64,000 nucleotides of DNA from Myxococcus landrumus (lineage in GTDB: Bacteria; Myxococcota; Myxococcia; Myxococcales; Myxococcaceae), in NCBI RefSeq assembly GCF_017301635.1, contig NZ_CP071091.1:9478501-9542500 (forward strand), written 5' to 3'. The notes beneath the pieces were generated by a model. The model was given only the letters and a program-made list of their open reading frames with translations, was not told the origin of the DNA and ran no database searches. Made by a program: the position numbers and the translations under genes. The first letter of the stretch is position 1, and every line of letters begins with the position of its first letter. Shown in pieces: positions 53,188 to 62,099 of this stretch.

Positions 53188-54272
53188 GACGCCACCTCCA
53201 GTGACGCTTGCTCCGTGGGATGGCGAAGGGCTCGAGCCCCGTCCTCGGTGAAGAGGTGCAGCGCGTCCGCCACGGGGGCCAGGGTCACCCGGTCACCCAC
53301 GGACACCTGCGTGCCCTTGTCGAACCGCGCGGCCACGGGGCCCGCCTCCGTGGTCACGAAGGCATACCCGTCGAACCCCAGCCGCTCCACCGCGTCCACC
53401 GTGCCCGACAGGGGGCCCAGGGGCGCGACTCGCAAATCCTGGGGTCTCAACCCCACCAGCACCTGGTTCGTCTCGGACGAGAGGTCCGGTGGGCACAGCA
53501 GCGTGAAGCCCTTGCCCACCAGGTTGGCGCCGTCGCGGCGGGCCTCCAGGAAGTTCATCGACGGCGAGCCCAGGAAGCCCGCGACGAACCGGTTCGCTGG
53601 GCGGTGGTAGAGCTCCAACGGAGGGCCCACCTGCTGCAACACGCCCCCATTGAAGACAGCCACGCGGGTGGCCAGCGTCATGGCCTCCACCTGGTCGTGG
53701 GTGACGTAGATCATCGTCGCGCCCAGCCGGCGGTGCAGCCGCGCCAGCTCTCCTCGCATCTGCACCCGCAGCGCCGTGTCCAGGTTGGAGAGGGGCTCAT
53801 CGAAGAGGAACACCTTCGGGCGCCGGACGATGGCTCGCCCCATGGCCACACGCTGGCGTTGCCCTCCCGACAAGGCCTTGGGCTTGCGCTCCAGGAGGTG
53901 GCTCAACTCCAGCATCGCCGCGACTTCATCCACCCGCGAGGCAATCTCCGCCTGGGGGAGCTTTCGCAGCGACAGGCCAAACGCCAGGTTCTCCCGCACC
54001 GTCATGTGCGGGTAGAGCGCGTAGGATTGGAACACCATCGCCACGTCGCGGTCTCTCGGAGGCACGTCATTGACGCGCGTCTCGCCAATCCGTACCTCGC
54101 CCGCGTCCACCTGCTCCAGCCCCGCGATGAGTCGCAGGAGGGTGGTCTTCCCGCAGCCCGAGGGGCCGACCATGACGAGGAACTCGCCTTGCCTCACGTG
54201 AAGGTCCACACCCTTCACGATGAGGTTCGCGCCAAACGACTTCTTGATTCCGTTCAGGATGACGTCGGCCAA
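53184..54272 (-). CDS. sugar ABC transporter ATPase (MalK/UgpC type)
   Basis: 362 residues. Walker A GPSGCGKT is at residues 36-43, the signature is LSGGQRQRVAMGRA and Walker B is VFLFDEPLSNLD, followed by the D-loop and switch His (YVTHDQVEAMTL). A C-terminal regulatory OB-fold of the MalK type follows (VLVGLRPQDLRV). It energises the operon's permeases. The start appears to be TTG 54272, as no ATG or GTG fits before the conserved beginning. It overlaps the next gene by 4 bp. Confidence 0.92.
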   Translation of the reverse strand: MADVILNGIKKSFGANLIVKGVDLHVRQGEFLVMVGPSGCGKTTLLRLIAGLEQVDAGEVRIGETRVNDVPPRDRDVAMVFQSYALYPHMTVRENLAFGLSLRKLPQAEIASRVDEVAAMLELSHLLERKPKALSGGQRQRVAMGRAIVRRPKVFLFDEPLSNLDTALRVQMRGELARLHRRLGATMIYVTHDQVEAMTLATRVAVFNGGVLQQVGPPLELYHRPANRFVAGFLGSPSMNFLEARRDGANLVGKGFTLLCPPDLSSETNQVLVGLRPQDLRVAPLGPLSGTVDAVERLGFDGYAFVTTEAGPVAARFDKGTQVSVGDRVTLAPVADALHLFTEDGARALRHPTEQASLEVAS

Positions 54273-54403
54273 GACGCACTCGAAAATTGAGGGGAGAACG
54301 GCCGCGCACCATACCTGGAGCCTCGTGCTTTGCCCAAACCTCCCAGGGAGGGCGCGGTGCGTTAGTGTCGTGTATGACTCGCCATGCTATGGAGGCCCGC
54401 ATC

Positions 54404-56845
54404 ATGAGCACTTCCCGCCGGCTCCTTCCGAGGGGCGCGACCCTGGTCGCCCTGCTGTCCGTCACTGGCTGCGGCGAGAGTGATTACGTCCGGCTCTATC
54501 ACAGCGAGGCCCGCGCCCCGAGCTACTCCGTCCAGGATGTGGAGTCGATGCAGCACATGGGGGCGACCTTCTCCGACCAGGGGGTCAATTTCTCCCTCTA
54601 CTCGGAGAACGCCACGCGGCTGGAGTTGTTGCTCTTCGACGACCCGGAGCAGAACCGGCCCTCCCGGACGTATGAGCTGACGCGCTACGGAGACGTGTGG
54701 AATGTCTACGTGGAAGGCGTGGGGCTGGGACAGCACTACGGCTTTCGAGCCTGGGGACCCAACTGGGAGTTCGACCCGGACTGGTTCCCCGGCGCCATCC
54801 ATGGCTTCCGCGCCGACGTGGATGCCGATGGCAACCGTTTCAATCCGAACAAGCTGCTGACCGACCCCTACTCCAAGGCCCTGCACAGGGACCACGACTG
54901 GAGCAAGGGCAGCACCGCCAGCGGTCCAGCCCGCACGGAGGTGACGTACGCGGCCTCCGCCAAGAGCGTCATCGTCGAAAGCCAATACGCCTGGGGCGAG
55001 ACGGAGCGGCGCTGGCGAGACAACCGGCAGAACGAGCAGTGGGAGGGGCACCGGTGGCAGGACCTCATCGTCTACGAGGTCCACGCCAAGGGCTTCACCG
55101 CGGATGGCGCCAGCGGCGTGCGCTTCCCTGGCACCTACCGGGGGATGGGCGAGAAGGCTGACTACTTCAAGGACCTGGGCATCACCGCCGTGGAGCTGTT
55201 GCCCATCCACGAGAAGCCGCTGGATGGCGGTTACTGGGGTTACCAGACCATCAACTTCTTCGCGCCCGAGCTGTCCTACGCGGCCCACCGTCAGCCGCAT
55301 CAGGTCATCGACGAGTTCAAGTGGATGGTGGAGGAGCTGCACAAGCGCGACATCGAGGTCATCGTCGACGTCGTCTACAACCACACCGGTGAAGGCGGGC
55401 TGTGGCGCGAGAAGCTCGAGTCGGATGACGTGCAGCCCGGCGAGCCGCTGGACTCCCTGGACCCGGCCGAGGTCGCCGGCCTGTATTCCTTCCGCGGCAT
55501 CGACAATCAGGCCTACTACGGGCTCAACGGCGACCGGCGCACGTACTGGAACAACACGGGCGTGGGCAACCAGACGCGGCCCAACCACCGGCCCATGCGC
55601 AAGCTCATCATCGACAGCCTGCGCTTCTACGTCGAAGAGCTGCACGTGGATGGCTTCCGCTTCGACCTGGCGCCCATCCTGGGAGAGCGGGACCAGGACT
55701 ACAACCGCTGGGACGACCCTCGGAACACCGTGCTGCAGGAGATTGTCGATGACCCGGTGCTCCAGCGCTACAACACGCGCATCATCGCGGAGCCCTGGAG
55801 CGCGGGCGGCTGGTATTGCATGCCCATGGGCGAGTTCCCCAACTCGCTCAACCAGCCCGGCCACGGCTGGTACGAGTGGAATGGCCGCTTCCGCGACTGG
55901 TGGCGCTCGTTCATCAACAAGGACGACTGGAAGCTCAACTCGAACGAGGGCTCCCTGTGTGGCAGGCCCGGCTCGGCGGACGGCCCCTTCCTGATGTACG
56001 GCAGCAAGGAGTGGTACGAGCGCAACGGCCGCCGCCCCTACCACTCCATGAACTTCATCACCGTGCACGACGGGTTCACGCTGTACGACTTGTTCGCGTA
56101 CGACGTGAAGCAGAACAAGTGCGGGCCCCTCAACCCGGTGTGCTGCGACAACCCCAACAGCCCCTTCTGCGACAAGGAGAGCGGCGAGAACCACAACCGC
56201 TCCCGCAACTGGGGCGCGGTGGGGGACGCGCGAGGGGAGAGCCTGCGCCGCCAGATGATGCGCAATGCCTTCATGGCGATGATGGTGAGCCACGGCACCC
56301 CGATGATTCTGGGCGGCGACGAGTGGATGCGCACGCAGCTGGGCAACAACAACGCCTACTCGACTCGCGCGGACAATCCCTTCAACTGGTACCAGTGGGG
56401 GACCTACCTGGCCCGCGACGAGCGCCATCGGATGTATGAGTTCGTCAAGGCCGCCATCCGCCTGCGCAAGGAGAACCGCCACGCCTTCGCCCCAGGCGGT
56501 TACGGGAAGGGCGCGCCACTGCTGTGGAAGAGCGCTCGGAACACGGAGCCCGCCGACTGGGACAGCAAGCAGTTGATGATGCACTACCCGGACACGTCCC
56601 ATGGGCCGGAGCTGGTGGTGCTCATCAACATGGAGCCTCGCGCGGTGGAGTTCACCCTGCCGCCCGGGCGCACCTGGAAGCGCCTCATCGACACCCAGGC
56701 GTATTTCGACAGCCCCGAGTACCTCTCCGCCGCGGGCTTGGACTCACGCGTCACGGGCAATGCGTGGCTGGAGCGCCCCGCGCCCGTGCCCGGGTCGACC
56801 TATGGGGTTCCGGAGCGCACCATCGTCGTACTTCGCGCGGAGTAG
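54404..56845 (+). CDS. glgX: lipoprotein isoamylase / glycogen debranching enzyme
   Basis: 813 residues. The leader GATLVALLSVTGC has a lipobox, so the enzyme acts outside the cytoplasm. A CBM48-like N-terminal domain (FSDQGVNFSLYSENATRLEL) leads to the GH13 barrel, with DVVYNHT, nucleophile Asp421 in DGFRFDLAP, acid/base Glu463 in IIAEPWS and FITVHDGFT. The family cleaves alpha-1,6 branches. Most GlgX proteins are cytoplasmic, so the lipoprotein form points to external starch or glycogen. GGAGG lies 8 bp before ATG 54404. It is divergent from the ABC operon. Confidence 0.9.
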   Translation: MSTSRRLLPRGATLVALLSVTGCGESDYVRLYHSEARAPSYSVQDVESMQHMGATFSDQGVNFSLYSENATRLELLLFDDPEQNRPSRTYELTRYGDVWNVYVEGVGLGQHYGFRAWGPNWEFDPDWFPGAIHGFRADVDADGNRFNPNKLLTDPYSKALHRDHDWSKGSTASGPARTEVTYAASAKSVIVESQYAWGETERRWRDNRQNEQWEGHRWQDLIVYEVHAKGFTADGASGVRFPGTYRGMGEKADYFKDLGITAVELLPIHEKPLDGGYWGYQTINFFAPELSYAAHRQPHQVIDEFKWMVEELHKRDIEVIVDVVYNHTGEGGLWREKLESDDVQPGEPLDSLDPAEVAGLYSFRGIDNQAYYGLNGDRRTYWNNTGVGNQTRPNHRPMRKLIIDSLRFYVEELHVDGFRFDLAPILGERDQDYNRWDDPRNTVLQEIVDDPVLQRYNTRIIAEPWSAGGWYCMPMGEFPNSLNQPGHGWYEWNGRFRDWWRSFINKDDWKLNSNEGSLCGRPGSADGPFLMYGSKEWYERNGRRPYHSMNFITVHDGFTLYDLFAYDVKQNKCGPLNPVCCDNPNSPFCDKESGENHNRSRNWGAVGDARGESLRRQMMRNAFMAMMVSHGTPMILGGDEWMRTQLGNNNAYSTRADNPFNWYQWGTYLARDERHRMYEFVKAAIRLRKENRHAFAPGGYGKGAPLLWKSARNTEPADWDSKQLMMHYPDTSHGPELVVLINMEPRAVEFTLPPGRTWKRLIDTQAYFDSPEYLSAAGLDSRVTGNAWLERPAPVPGSTYGVPERTIVVLRAE

Positions 56846-56884
56846 GGGCCGGCAGGCTGATTGCGCTATAAGCGGGGCCCGCCC

Positions 56885-58381
56885 ATGCGAGTCCTGACCG
56901 CGCGCCTCGGCGCCTTCCTGTTGTTGCTCTTTCCGCTCGTCACCCAGGCTGACGCCACGAGGGACCGCTTCGGCGCCGCGGGCTACTTCCGCATCATGAC
57001 CCGGCCGGATTTCTCCGGCGGCTCGGGTCAGCTCGGGTACTACTGGCTGTACGGGCGTCTGCTCAACGAGAGCCCCTATGGCGAGCTCAACCTCCGACTG
57101 GACGTGCTGCAATCCACGCCCGGGACGGACGAGGTCTGGGCGGAGGTCCACACCCGCTTCTCGGGCACGTCCTTCCGCTCCGCGGACCCCGGCAATGGCT
57201 CGTTCCTCAACTTCCGCGCGGACTACCTCTTCGTGCGCGCGGGGAACATCCTGCTGGACCGCGTGACGTGGCAGTTGGGCACGCTCGAGGACCGCTGGAA
57301 TGACTTGCACCTCTATGACCAGCGCCCCGCGACGCTGCTCTGGGACACGGTGGGCCTGTCCGGCACCTACCAGGGCGACCGCTACGACGTGCTGCTGGCG
57401 GTGGGTGACAGCGGTTACACGCTGCGGCCCCAGAAGTACAACACGGTGCTCACGGGCGCGGCCTCCTTCCGCTACCGGCTGATTCCGGGCCACCTGGAAG
57501 TGGGCGTGCGCGGGCAACTTGGATACGAGTCGAAGGTGCGTGGCAATCGCAACGCGCTCTACAAGTCCGACGGCATCGTCTACGAGGACTACGTGAGGCG
57601 CGAAGTGGTGCGCCGCTACTTCGAGGCGAACCCGGGGCTGGAGGACCTGGTGCGGGACCTCGAGCCTCGCGACGCGCTGTCCTACCGGGCCATCGGCTAT
57701 CTGGGCTTTGGCAATATCGGGCCGCTCGTCTGGGACAACTTCTACGTCACCTTCGAGCGCAAGCACCCGGAGCTGTCGTACACGGAGAACTACCGGAACC
57801 GGGATTGGACCGTGTACATCGCGGACCAGACGGACGAGCGGTATGAGCTGTCGTTCGGCAACGAGGCGTACTTCAAGATCATCCCCGAGAAGCTGGAGGC
57901 CCTGTGGGGCGTCTGGGTGGGGTATGCCTTCAACGAGGACAACCTCATCAAGCCCGGAGACGACGACCGGCTCATCGCGTCCACGGTGGTGCGTCTCCAG
58001 TACTTCCTCACCGAGCGTGTCCACCTCCTCGTGGAGACGAGCATCGCTCGCGAGAAGAGCACCAACGGCAACCTGTACCGCAACCACGTCGACTCGGTGT
58101 TCACCAGCACGCGAGGCTTCCCCGACGCGCGCGGCCTGGAGTTCGGCGACAGCGACACGCGCGACACGTGGCAGGGCAAGGTGGGTGTTGTCCTCAATCC
58201 AACGGGCCGGGGCATCTACGCTCGCCCCAGCCTGCGGCTGCTGTATGGCTTGCAGTACTCGTCTCAGCACGCGGCGTTCGGCAACTCCTTCGTGGATAGC
58301 CTGGACCAGTACAACCAGTACGTCGGCCCCGAGCGCCACTGGCACTCGGTGGTCGCCATCGAGGCAGAAGGATGGTTCTGA
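56885..58381 (+). CDS. outer-membrane beta-barrel protein, possible maltodextrin porin
   Basis: 498 residues. The signal peptide (LGAFLLLLFPLVTQADA) is followed by many amphipathic beta strands with aromatic girdles (LGYYWLYGRLLNE, ELNLRLDVLQ, RLQYFLTERVHLLVETSIAR), and the chain ends in Phe, as outer-membrane barrels do. No known family was recognised. Its place between the isoamylase and the amylase, overlapping the latter by 10 bp, suggests a channel for maltodextrins. ATG 56885 begins the signal peptide. Confidence 0.8.
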   Translation: MRVLTARLGAFLLLLFPLVTQADATRDRFGAAGYFRIMTRPDFSGGSGQLGYYWLYGRLLNESPYGELNLRLDVLQSTPGTDEVWAEVHTRFSGTSFRSADPGNGSFLNFRADYLFVRAGNILLDRVTWQLGTLEDRWNDLHLYDQRPATLLWDTVGLSGTYQGDRYDVLLAVGDSGYTLRPQKYNTVLTGAASFRYRLIPGHLEVGVRGQLGYESKVRGNRNALYKSDGIVYEDYVRREVVRRYFEANPGLEDLVRDLEPRDALSYRAIGYLGFGNIGPLVWDNFYVTFERKHPELSYTENYRNRDWTVYIADQTDERYELSFGNEAYFKIIPEKLEALWGVWVGYAFNEDNLIKPGDDDRLIASTVVRLQYFLTERVHLLVETSIAREKSTNGNLYRNHVDSVFTSTRGFPDARGLEFGDSDTRDTWQGKVGVVLNPTGRGIYARPSLRLLYGLQYSSQHAAFGNSFVDSLDQYNQYVGPERHWHSVVAIEAEGWF

Positions 58382-60816
58382 GACAGCGGTGGGCCCTCGC
58401 GTGGTGCCTGATGCTGGTGGCCGCGGGGTGCCTCAAGCGGCAGGGGCCTCCGGTGCTCGCGCCCGAGGGCACGGTGGTGGCGGTGGCGTACATCCGCGAC
58501 GACGCGCGACGAGGCGCCGTGTCCCAGGTCCCCGAGGGTGTCCGCCAGCGCGTGGTGGAGGCCCTGGGCAAGCGCAACCTCCAGGTCCGTGAGCTTCCCT
58601 ACGAGCAGTACGCGGCCGAGTTCGCGAAGGTGACGGACACGCAGCGCCGCTTCGCGATGCTCAAGGCCCAGGCGCCAGAGGCTCCGCTGCTCCTGCTGGT
58701 GGAGACGCGGGTGTCGTTCTTCGGCCAGGTGGGCGGGCGCTTCTCCTGGGATGTGTATGTGAAGACGACGGCGAACCGCGCGACGTCCGTGCTGGAGCCC
58801 ACCAGCGACATGAGTGACTACGGCGCCGCGCTCCAGTTCGACCAGCAGCGCGAGGACGACGCGCAGCTCGAAGTCGCCCGGCAGATTTCGGGACAGGCCG
58901 CGGCGTTGTTCGACTCGTTCCTCGCCTCGCCCATGCTCGTGCCCGCGACGGATGGGGGACCGGGGCTGGTGCCAGGGCTGACCGCGCCCGCGGGCGAGGG
59001 AATCGAGCCGGGCAAGAGCACCCCCACGGAGCCGCCGCCTCCCTCCACTCCCGCGCCCAAGCCCTATCTGGGACAGTGGAGCCCTCCACCGGGCGACGCC
59101 ATCTACTTCGTGATGGTGGACCGCTTCGCCAACGGCAATCCCGGCAACGACGGCGCGGTGGACGCGAAGGACGCGCAGGCCTTTCACGGCGGAGACCTGC
59201 AAGGCGTCATCGACCGGCTGGATGGGCTGAAGGCGCTGGGCGTCCGCACGGTGTGGCTGTCGCCCGTGTTCCAGATGCGCACGGAGAAGTTCTACGGCTA
59301 CGGCGCCTTCCACGGGTACTGGGTGGAGGACCTGGGCCGCGTGGAGCCTCGCTTCGGTGACGAGGCGCTGCTCGCCCGATTATCGGAAGAGCTGCGCCGC
59401 CGGGACATGCGGCTCGTGTTGGATGTCGTCCTCAATCATGTCGGGCCCCAGACGCGGCTCACGCGCGAGAAGCCCGAGTGGTTCCACGGCCTGGGGCCCA
59501 TCGCGAACTGGGAGGACCCGCGCGAGCTGGTGATGCACGACGTGCACGGGCTGCCGGACCTCGCGGTGGAGAAGGAGGAGGTCTACGCGCACCTGCTCTC
59601 GCAGTCGCTCCGGTGGGTGGACGCGGTGAAGCCCGCGGGGTTCCGCCTGGATGCCGTCAAGCACCTGCCCCTGGACTTCTGGGCTCGCTACAACGACGAC
59701 GTGCGGGCGCATGCGGGGAAGGACTTCCTGCTCCTCGGCGAGCTGCTGGATGGAGACCCGGTGCTGCTCGCGCGGGTGATGAAGGAGGGCCACTTCGGCG
59801 CGATGTTCGACTTCCCCCTGACGTTCGCGCTGGTGGATGTCTTCTGCCGGGGACGCTCGCCGTCGCATCTGGGGGCCACGCTCTTCAACGACAGGCTGCA
59901 TCCCTCGCCCGACTCGCTGGTGACGATGCTGGACAACCACGACCTGCCGCGCGTCATGAGCGAGTGCGGTGGCGACGTGGAGAAGGTGCGCCAGGCGCTC
60001 GCCGTGCAGCTCACCGCGCGTGGCGTCCCGGCGCTCACGTACGGAATCGAGGAGGGGCTCAGCGGCGTGAAGGAGCCGGAGAACCGGGGCGACATGCGCT
60101 TCACCTCCGGCCATCCACTGCGGGAGTGGATTGGACGGCTGCTGGCGCTGCGGCGGGGCAGTGAGGCCCTCCAGCGTGGCGAGACATGGGTGCTCGCCGC
60201 GCGGGAGGACCTCTTCGCCTACGTGCGCGTGTCCGCGGACGAGGCCGTGGTGATTGGCATCAACTCGGGGGCATCGCCGAGGGAGGTGGGCTTGCCCGAC
60301 GCGCTGGCCGCGTCCCGCGCCGTCGAGCTGACGACGGGCGCGGTGCCCACGCTCGGGCGGGTTCAGCGCGGCCTCGTGTTCCCCGCGCATCACGTCACGT
60401 TGATGCACCTGAAAGCGGAAGTGACGGGTGGGTACGCGGCGCTGGTGAAGCAGGCGCGCACGCGGTGGCGAGGGGAGGGTGAGCGACGCACCGTGGTCCT
60501 GGAGACGGACGATGCGTCCCTGCGTGTGGTGGGCGGGGGGCCGGAGCTGGGAGGGTGGAAGCCCGAGCGCTCGCTTCGCCCACGAGAGGGCGCCATCACG
60601 CTCTCGCTGCCCGTGGGGGGCGTCTTCGAGTACAAGCTCGTCCGGGACACGGGCCCAGGGACGTTCTCCTGGGAGGGCGGCGCCAACCGCCTCCTCCATG
60701 TCCCCGAGGGCACCGAGCCCCTGCGCCAGAAGGTGGCGTGGGAGCAGCGCCCCTCGGCAGGCAGCACCTTCTTTCAGCCGCCCCTCTCCGGGGCCATGAC
60801 CGAGAGCCCGAAGTGA
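58372..60816 (+). CDS. lipoprotein alpha-amylase family protein with CBM20
   Basis: 814 residues. The leader LAWCLMLVAAGC has a lipobox. Residues about 25-190 form a domain of unknown function, followed by a Pro-rich linker. The GH13 barrel spans about residues 235-650, with DVVLNH, nucleophile Asp427 in GFRLDAVKH, acid/base Glu457 in LGELLD and MLDNHD. A CBM20-like starch-binding domain ends the protein (LRVVGGGPELGGWKPER, EYKLVRDTG). It would hydrolyse starch at the cell surface. The start overlaps the porin gene end. Confidence 0.9.
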   Translation: MVLRQRWALAWCLMLVAAGCLKRQGPPVLAPEGTVVAVAYIRDDARRGAVSQVPEGVRQRVVEALGKRNLQVRELPYEQYAAEFAKVTDTQRRFAMLKAQAPEAPLLLLVETRVSFFGQVGGRFSWDVYVKTTANRATSVLEPTSDMSDYGAALQFDQQREDDAQLEVARQISGQAAALFDSFLASPMLVPATDGGPGLVPGLTAPAGEGIEPGKSTPTEPPPPSTPAPKPYLGQWSPPPGDAIYFVMVDRFANGNPGNDGAVDAKDAQAFHGGDLQGVIDRLDGLKALGVRTVWLSPVFQMRTEKFYGYGAFHGYWVEDLGRVEPRFGDEALLARLSEELRRRDMRLVLDVVLNHVGPQTRLTREKPEWFHGLGPIANWEDPRELVMHDVHGLPDLAVEKEEVYAHLLSQSLRWVDAVKPAGFRLDAVKHLPLDFWARYNDDVRAHAGKDFLLLGELLDGDPVLLARVMKEGHFGAMFDFPLTFALVDVFCRGRSPSHLGATLFNDRLHPSPDSLVTMLDNHDLPRVMSECGGDVEKVRQALAVQLTARGVPALTYGIEEGLSGVKEPENRGDMRFTSGHPLREWIGRLLALRRGSEALQRGETWVLAAREDLFAYVRVSADEAVVIGINSGASPREVGLPDALAASRAVELTTGAVPTLGRVQRGLVFPAHHVTLMHLKAEVTGGYAALVKQARTRWRGEGERRTVVLETDDASLRVVGGGPELGGWKPERSLRPREGAITLSLPVGGVFEYKLVRDTGPGTFSWEGGANRLLHVPEGTEPLRQKVAWEQRPSAGSTFFQPPLSGAMTESPK

Positions 60817-61859
60817 ACGACCGACTCCTCCGCGCCGCACGCCGCCAGCCCACGGACACCACGCCGGTGTGGCTGATGCGACAGGCTGGCCGCTACCTGC
60901 CCGAGTACCGGGCCATTCGCGGCAACATCGCGTTCCTGGACCTGTGCAAGCACCCGGACCTGGCGGCCGAGGTGACGGTGCAGCCAGTCACTCGGCTGGG
61001 CGTGGACGCGGCCATCATCTTCTCCGACATCCTCATCCCCGTGGAGGCGATGGGCATCACCCTGGAGCTGGGTGACAAGGGGCCGCACTTCCCGGAGCCC
61101 GTGCGCACGGCGGCGGACATCGACAAGCTGGCGATTCCAGACCCGGTGGAGGGCACGGGCTTTGTCGCGGAGGCCATCCGCCGCACGCGCAAGGCGCTCA
61201 ATGACTCGGTGCCCGTCATCGGCTTCGCGGGCGCGCCCTTCACGCTGGCCGCGTACATGGTGGAGGGCGGCGGCTCCAAGAGCTACATCCTCATCAAGCG
61301 CCTGATGTTCGAGCAGCCCGCGCTGGCGCACCGCCTCTTCTCCAAGCTCACCGACACCCTCATCCCGTACCTCAAGATGCAGGTGGCCGCGGGCGCGAGC
61401 ATCGTCCAGATTTTCGACTCGTGGGGTGGCGAGCTGTCGCCGTGGGACTACGAGCGCTTCTGCATTCCCTACCTCACGCGCATGGTGTCCGAGCTGAAGG
61501 CCACGGGCGTGCCCGTCATCGTCTTCGGCGTGGGCATGTCCACGCACCTGTCCTTGCTCAAGCGCACCGGCGCGGACGTGGTGGGGCTGGACTGGACCCT
61601 GCCCATGGACGAGGGCCGGCGCGTGCTGGGGCCGGACGTGGCGGTGCAGGGCAATCTGGACCCGCTGCACCTGTTCCTTCCGCGCGAGGAGTTGGATGGC
61701 CGCATCAAGGACATCATCCAGCGCGCGGGCCCGGTGGGGCACATCTTCAACCTGGGCCACGGCATCCTCCCGCCCACGGACCCCGACGCCGCGAAGTTCG
61801 CCGTCGAGGCCGTGCACCGTCACGGCGCCGCGCTTCGTCAGGGCACGCTGACGCCGTAG
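60813..61859 (+). CDS. hemE: uroporphyrinogen decarboxylase
   Basis: 348 residues, the normal length. It begins near WLMRQAGRYLPEYR, the family signature, with IFSDILIPVEAMG, FAGAPFTLAAYMVEGGGSK, FDSWGGELSPWDY and NLGHGILPPTDPD. It decarboxylates uroporphyrinogen III to coproporphyrinogen III in heme synthesis. The start is GTG 60813, which overlaps the amylase stop as GTGA, so translation is coupled to a starch gene. No functional link is apparent. Nothing was found in 61860-62099. Confidence 0.95.
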   Translation: MNDRLLRAARRQPTDTTPVWLMRQAGRYLPEYRAIRGNIAFLDLCKHPDLAAEVTVQPVTRLGVDAAIIFSDILIPVEAMGITLELGDKGPHFPEPVRTAADIDKLAIPDPVEGTGFVAEAIRRTRKALNDSVPVIGFAGAPFTLAAYMVEGGGSKSYILIKRLMFEQPALAHRLFSKLTDTLIPYLKMQVAAGASIVQIFDSWGGELSPWDYERFCIPYLTRMVSELKATGVPVIVFGVGMSTHLSLLKRTGADVVGLDWTLPMDEGRRVLGPDVAVQGNLDPLHLFLPREELDGRIKDIIQRAGPVGHIFNLGHGILPPTDPDAAKFAVEAVHRHGAALRQGTLTP

Positions 61860-62099
61860 CAGCCGCGCGCCAGTCCGTGCGCGCGTAACCTCCCACGCCA
61901 CAGCACCCCTCGCTTGTGGCGTGGAAGGTCGCAGTCAGAAGGGCTCACGCGGCGCGCCAATCCAAGCGATTGGCGGGGTTGGCCTTCGGGCACAGCGGTT
62001 GCTCAGTGGTCAACACGCAGCCACACCAATCACTCACCACGATGCGGACCACTTCGACCCGGGACGGTGCGGCTGAACCCGCAATCCCTCGAGGAGTCC

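Noticed and set aside
60774-61901. Minus-strand open frame of 375 codons
   Set aside because: It lies opposite hemE, which matches its family over full length.
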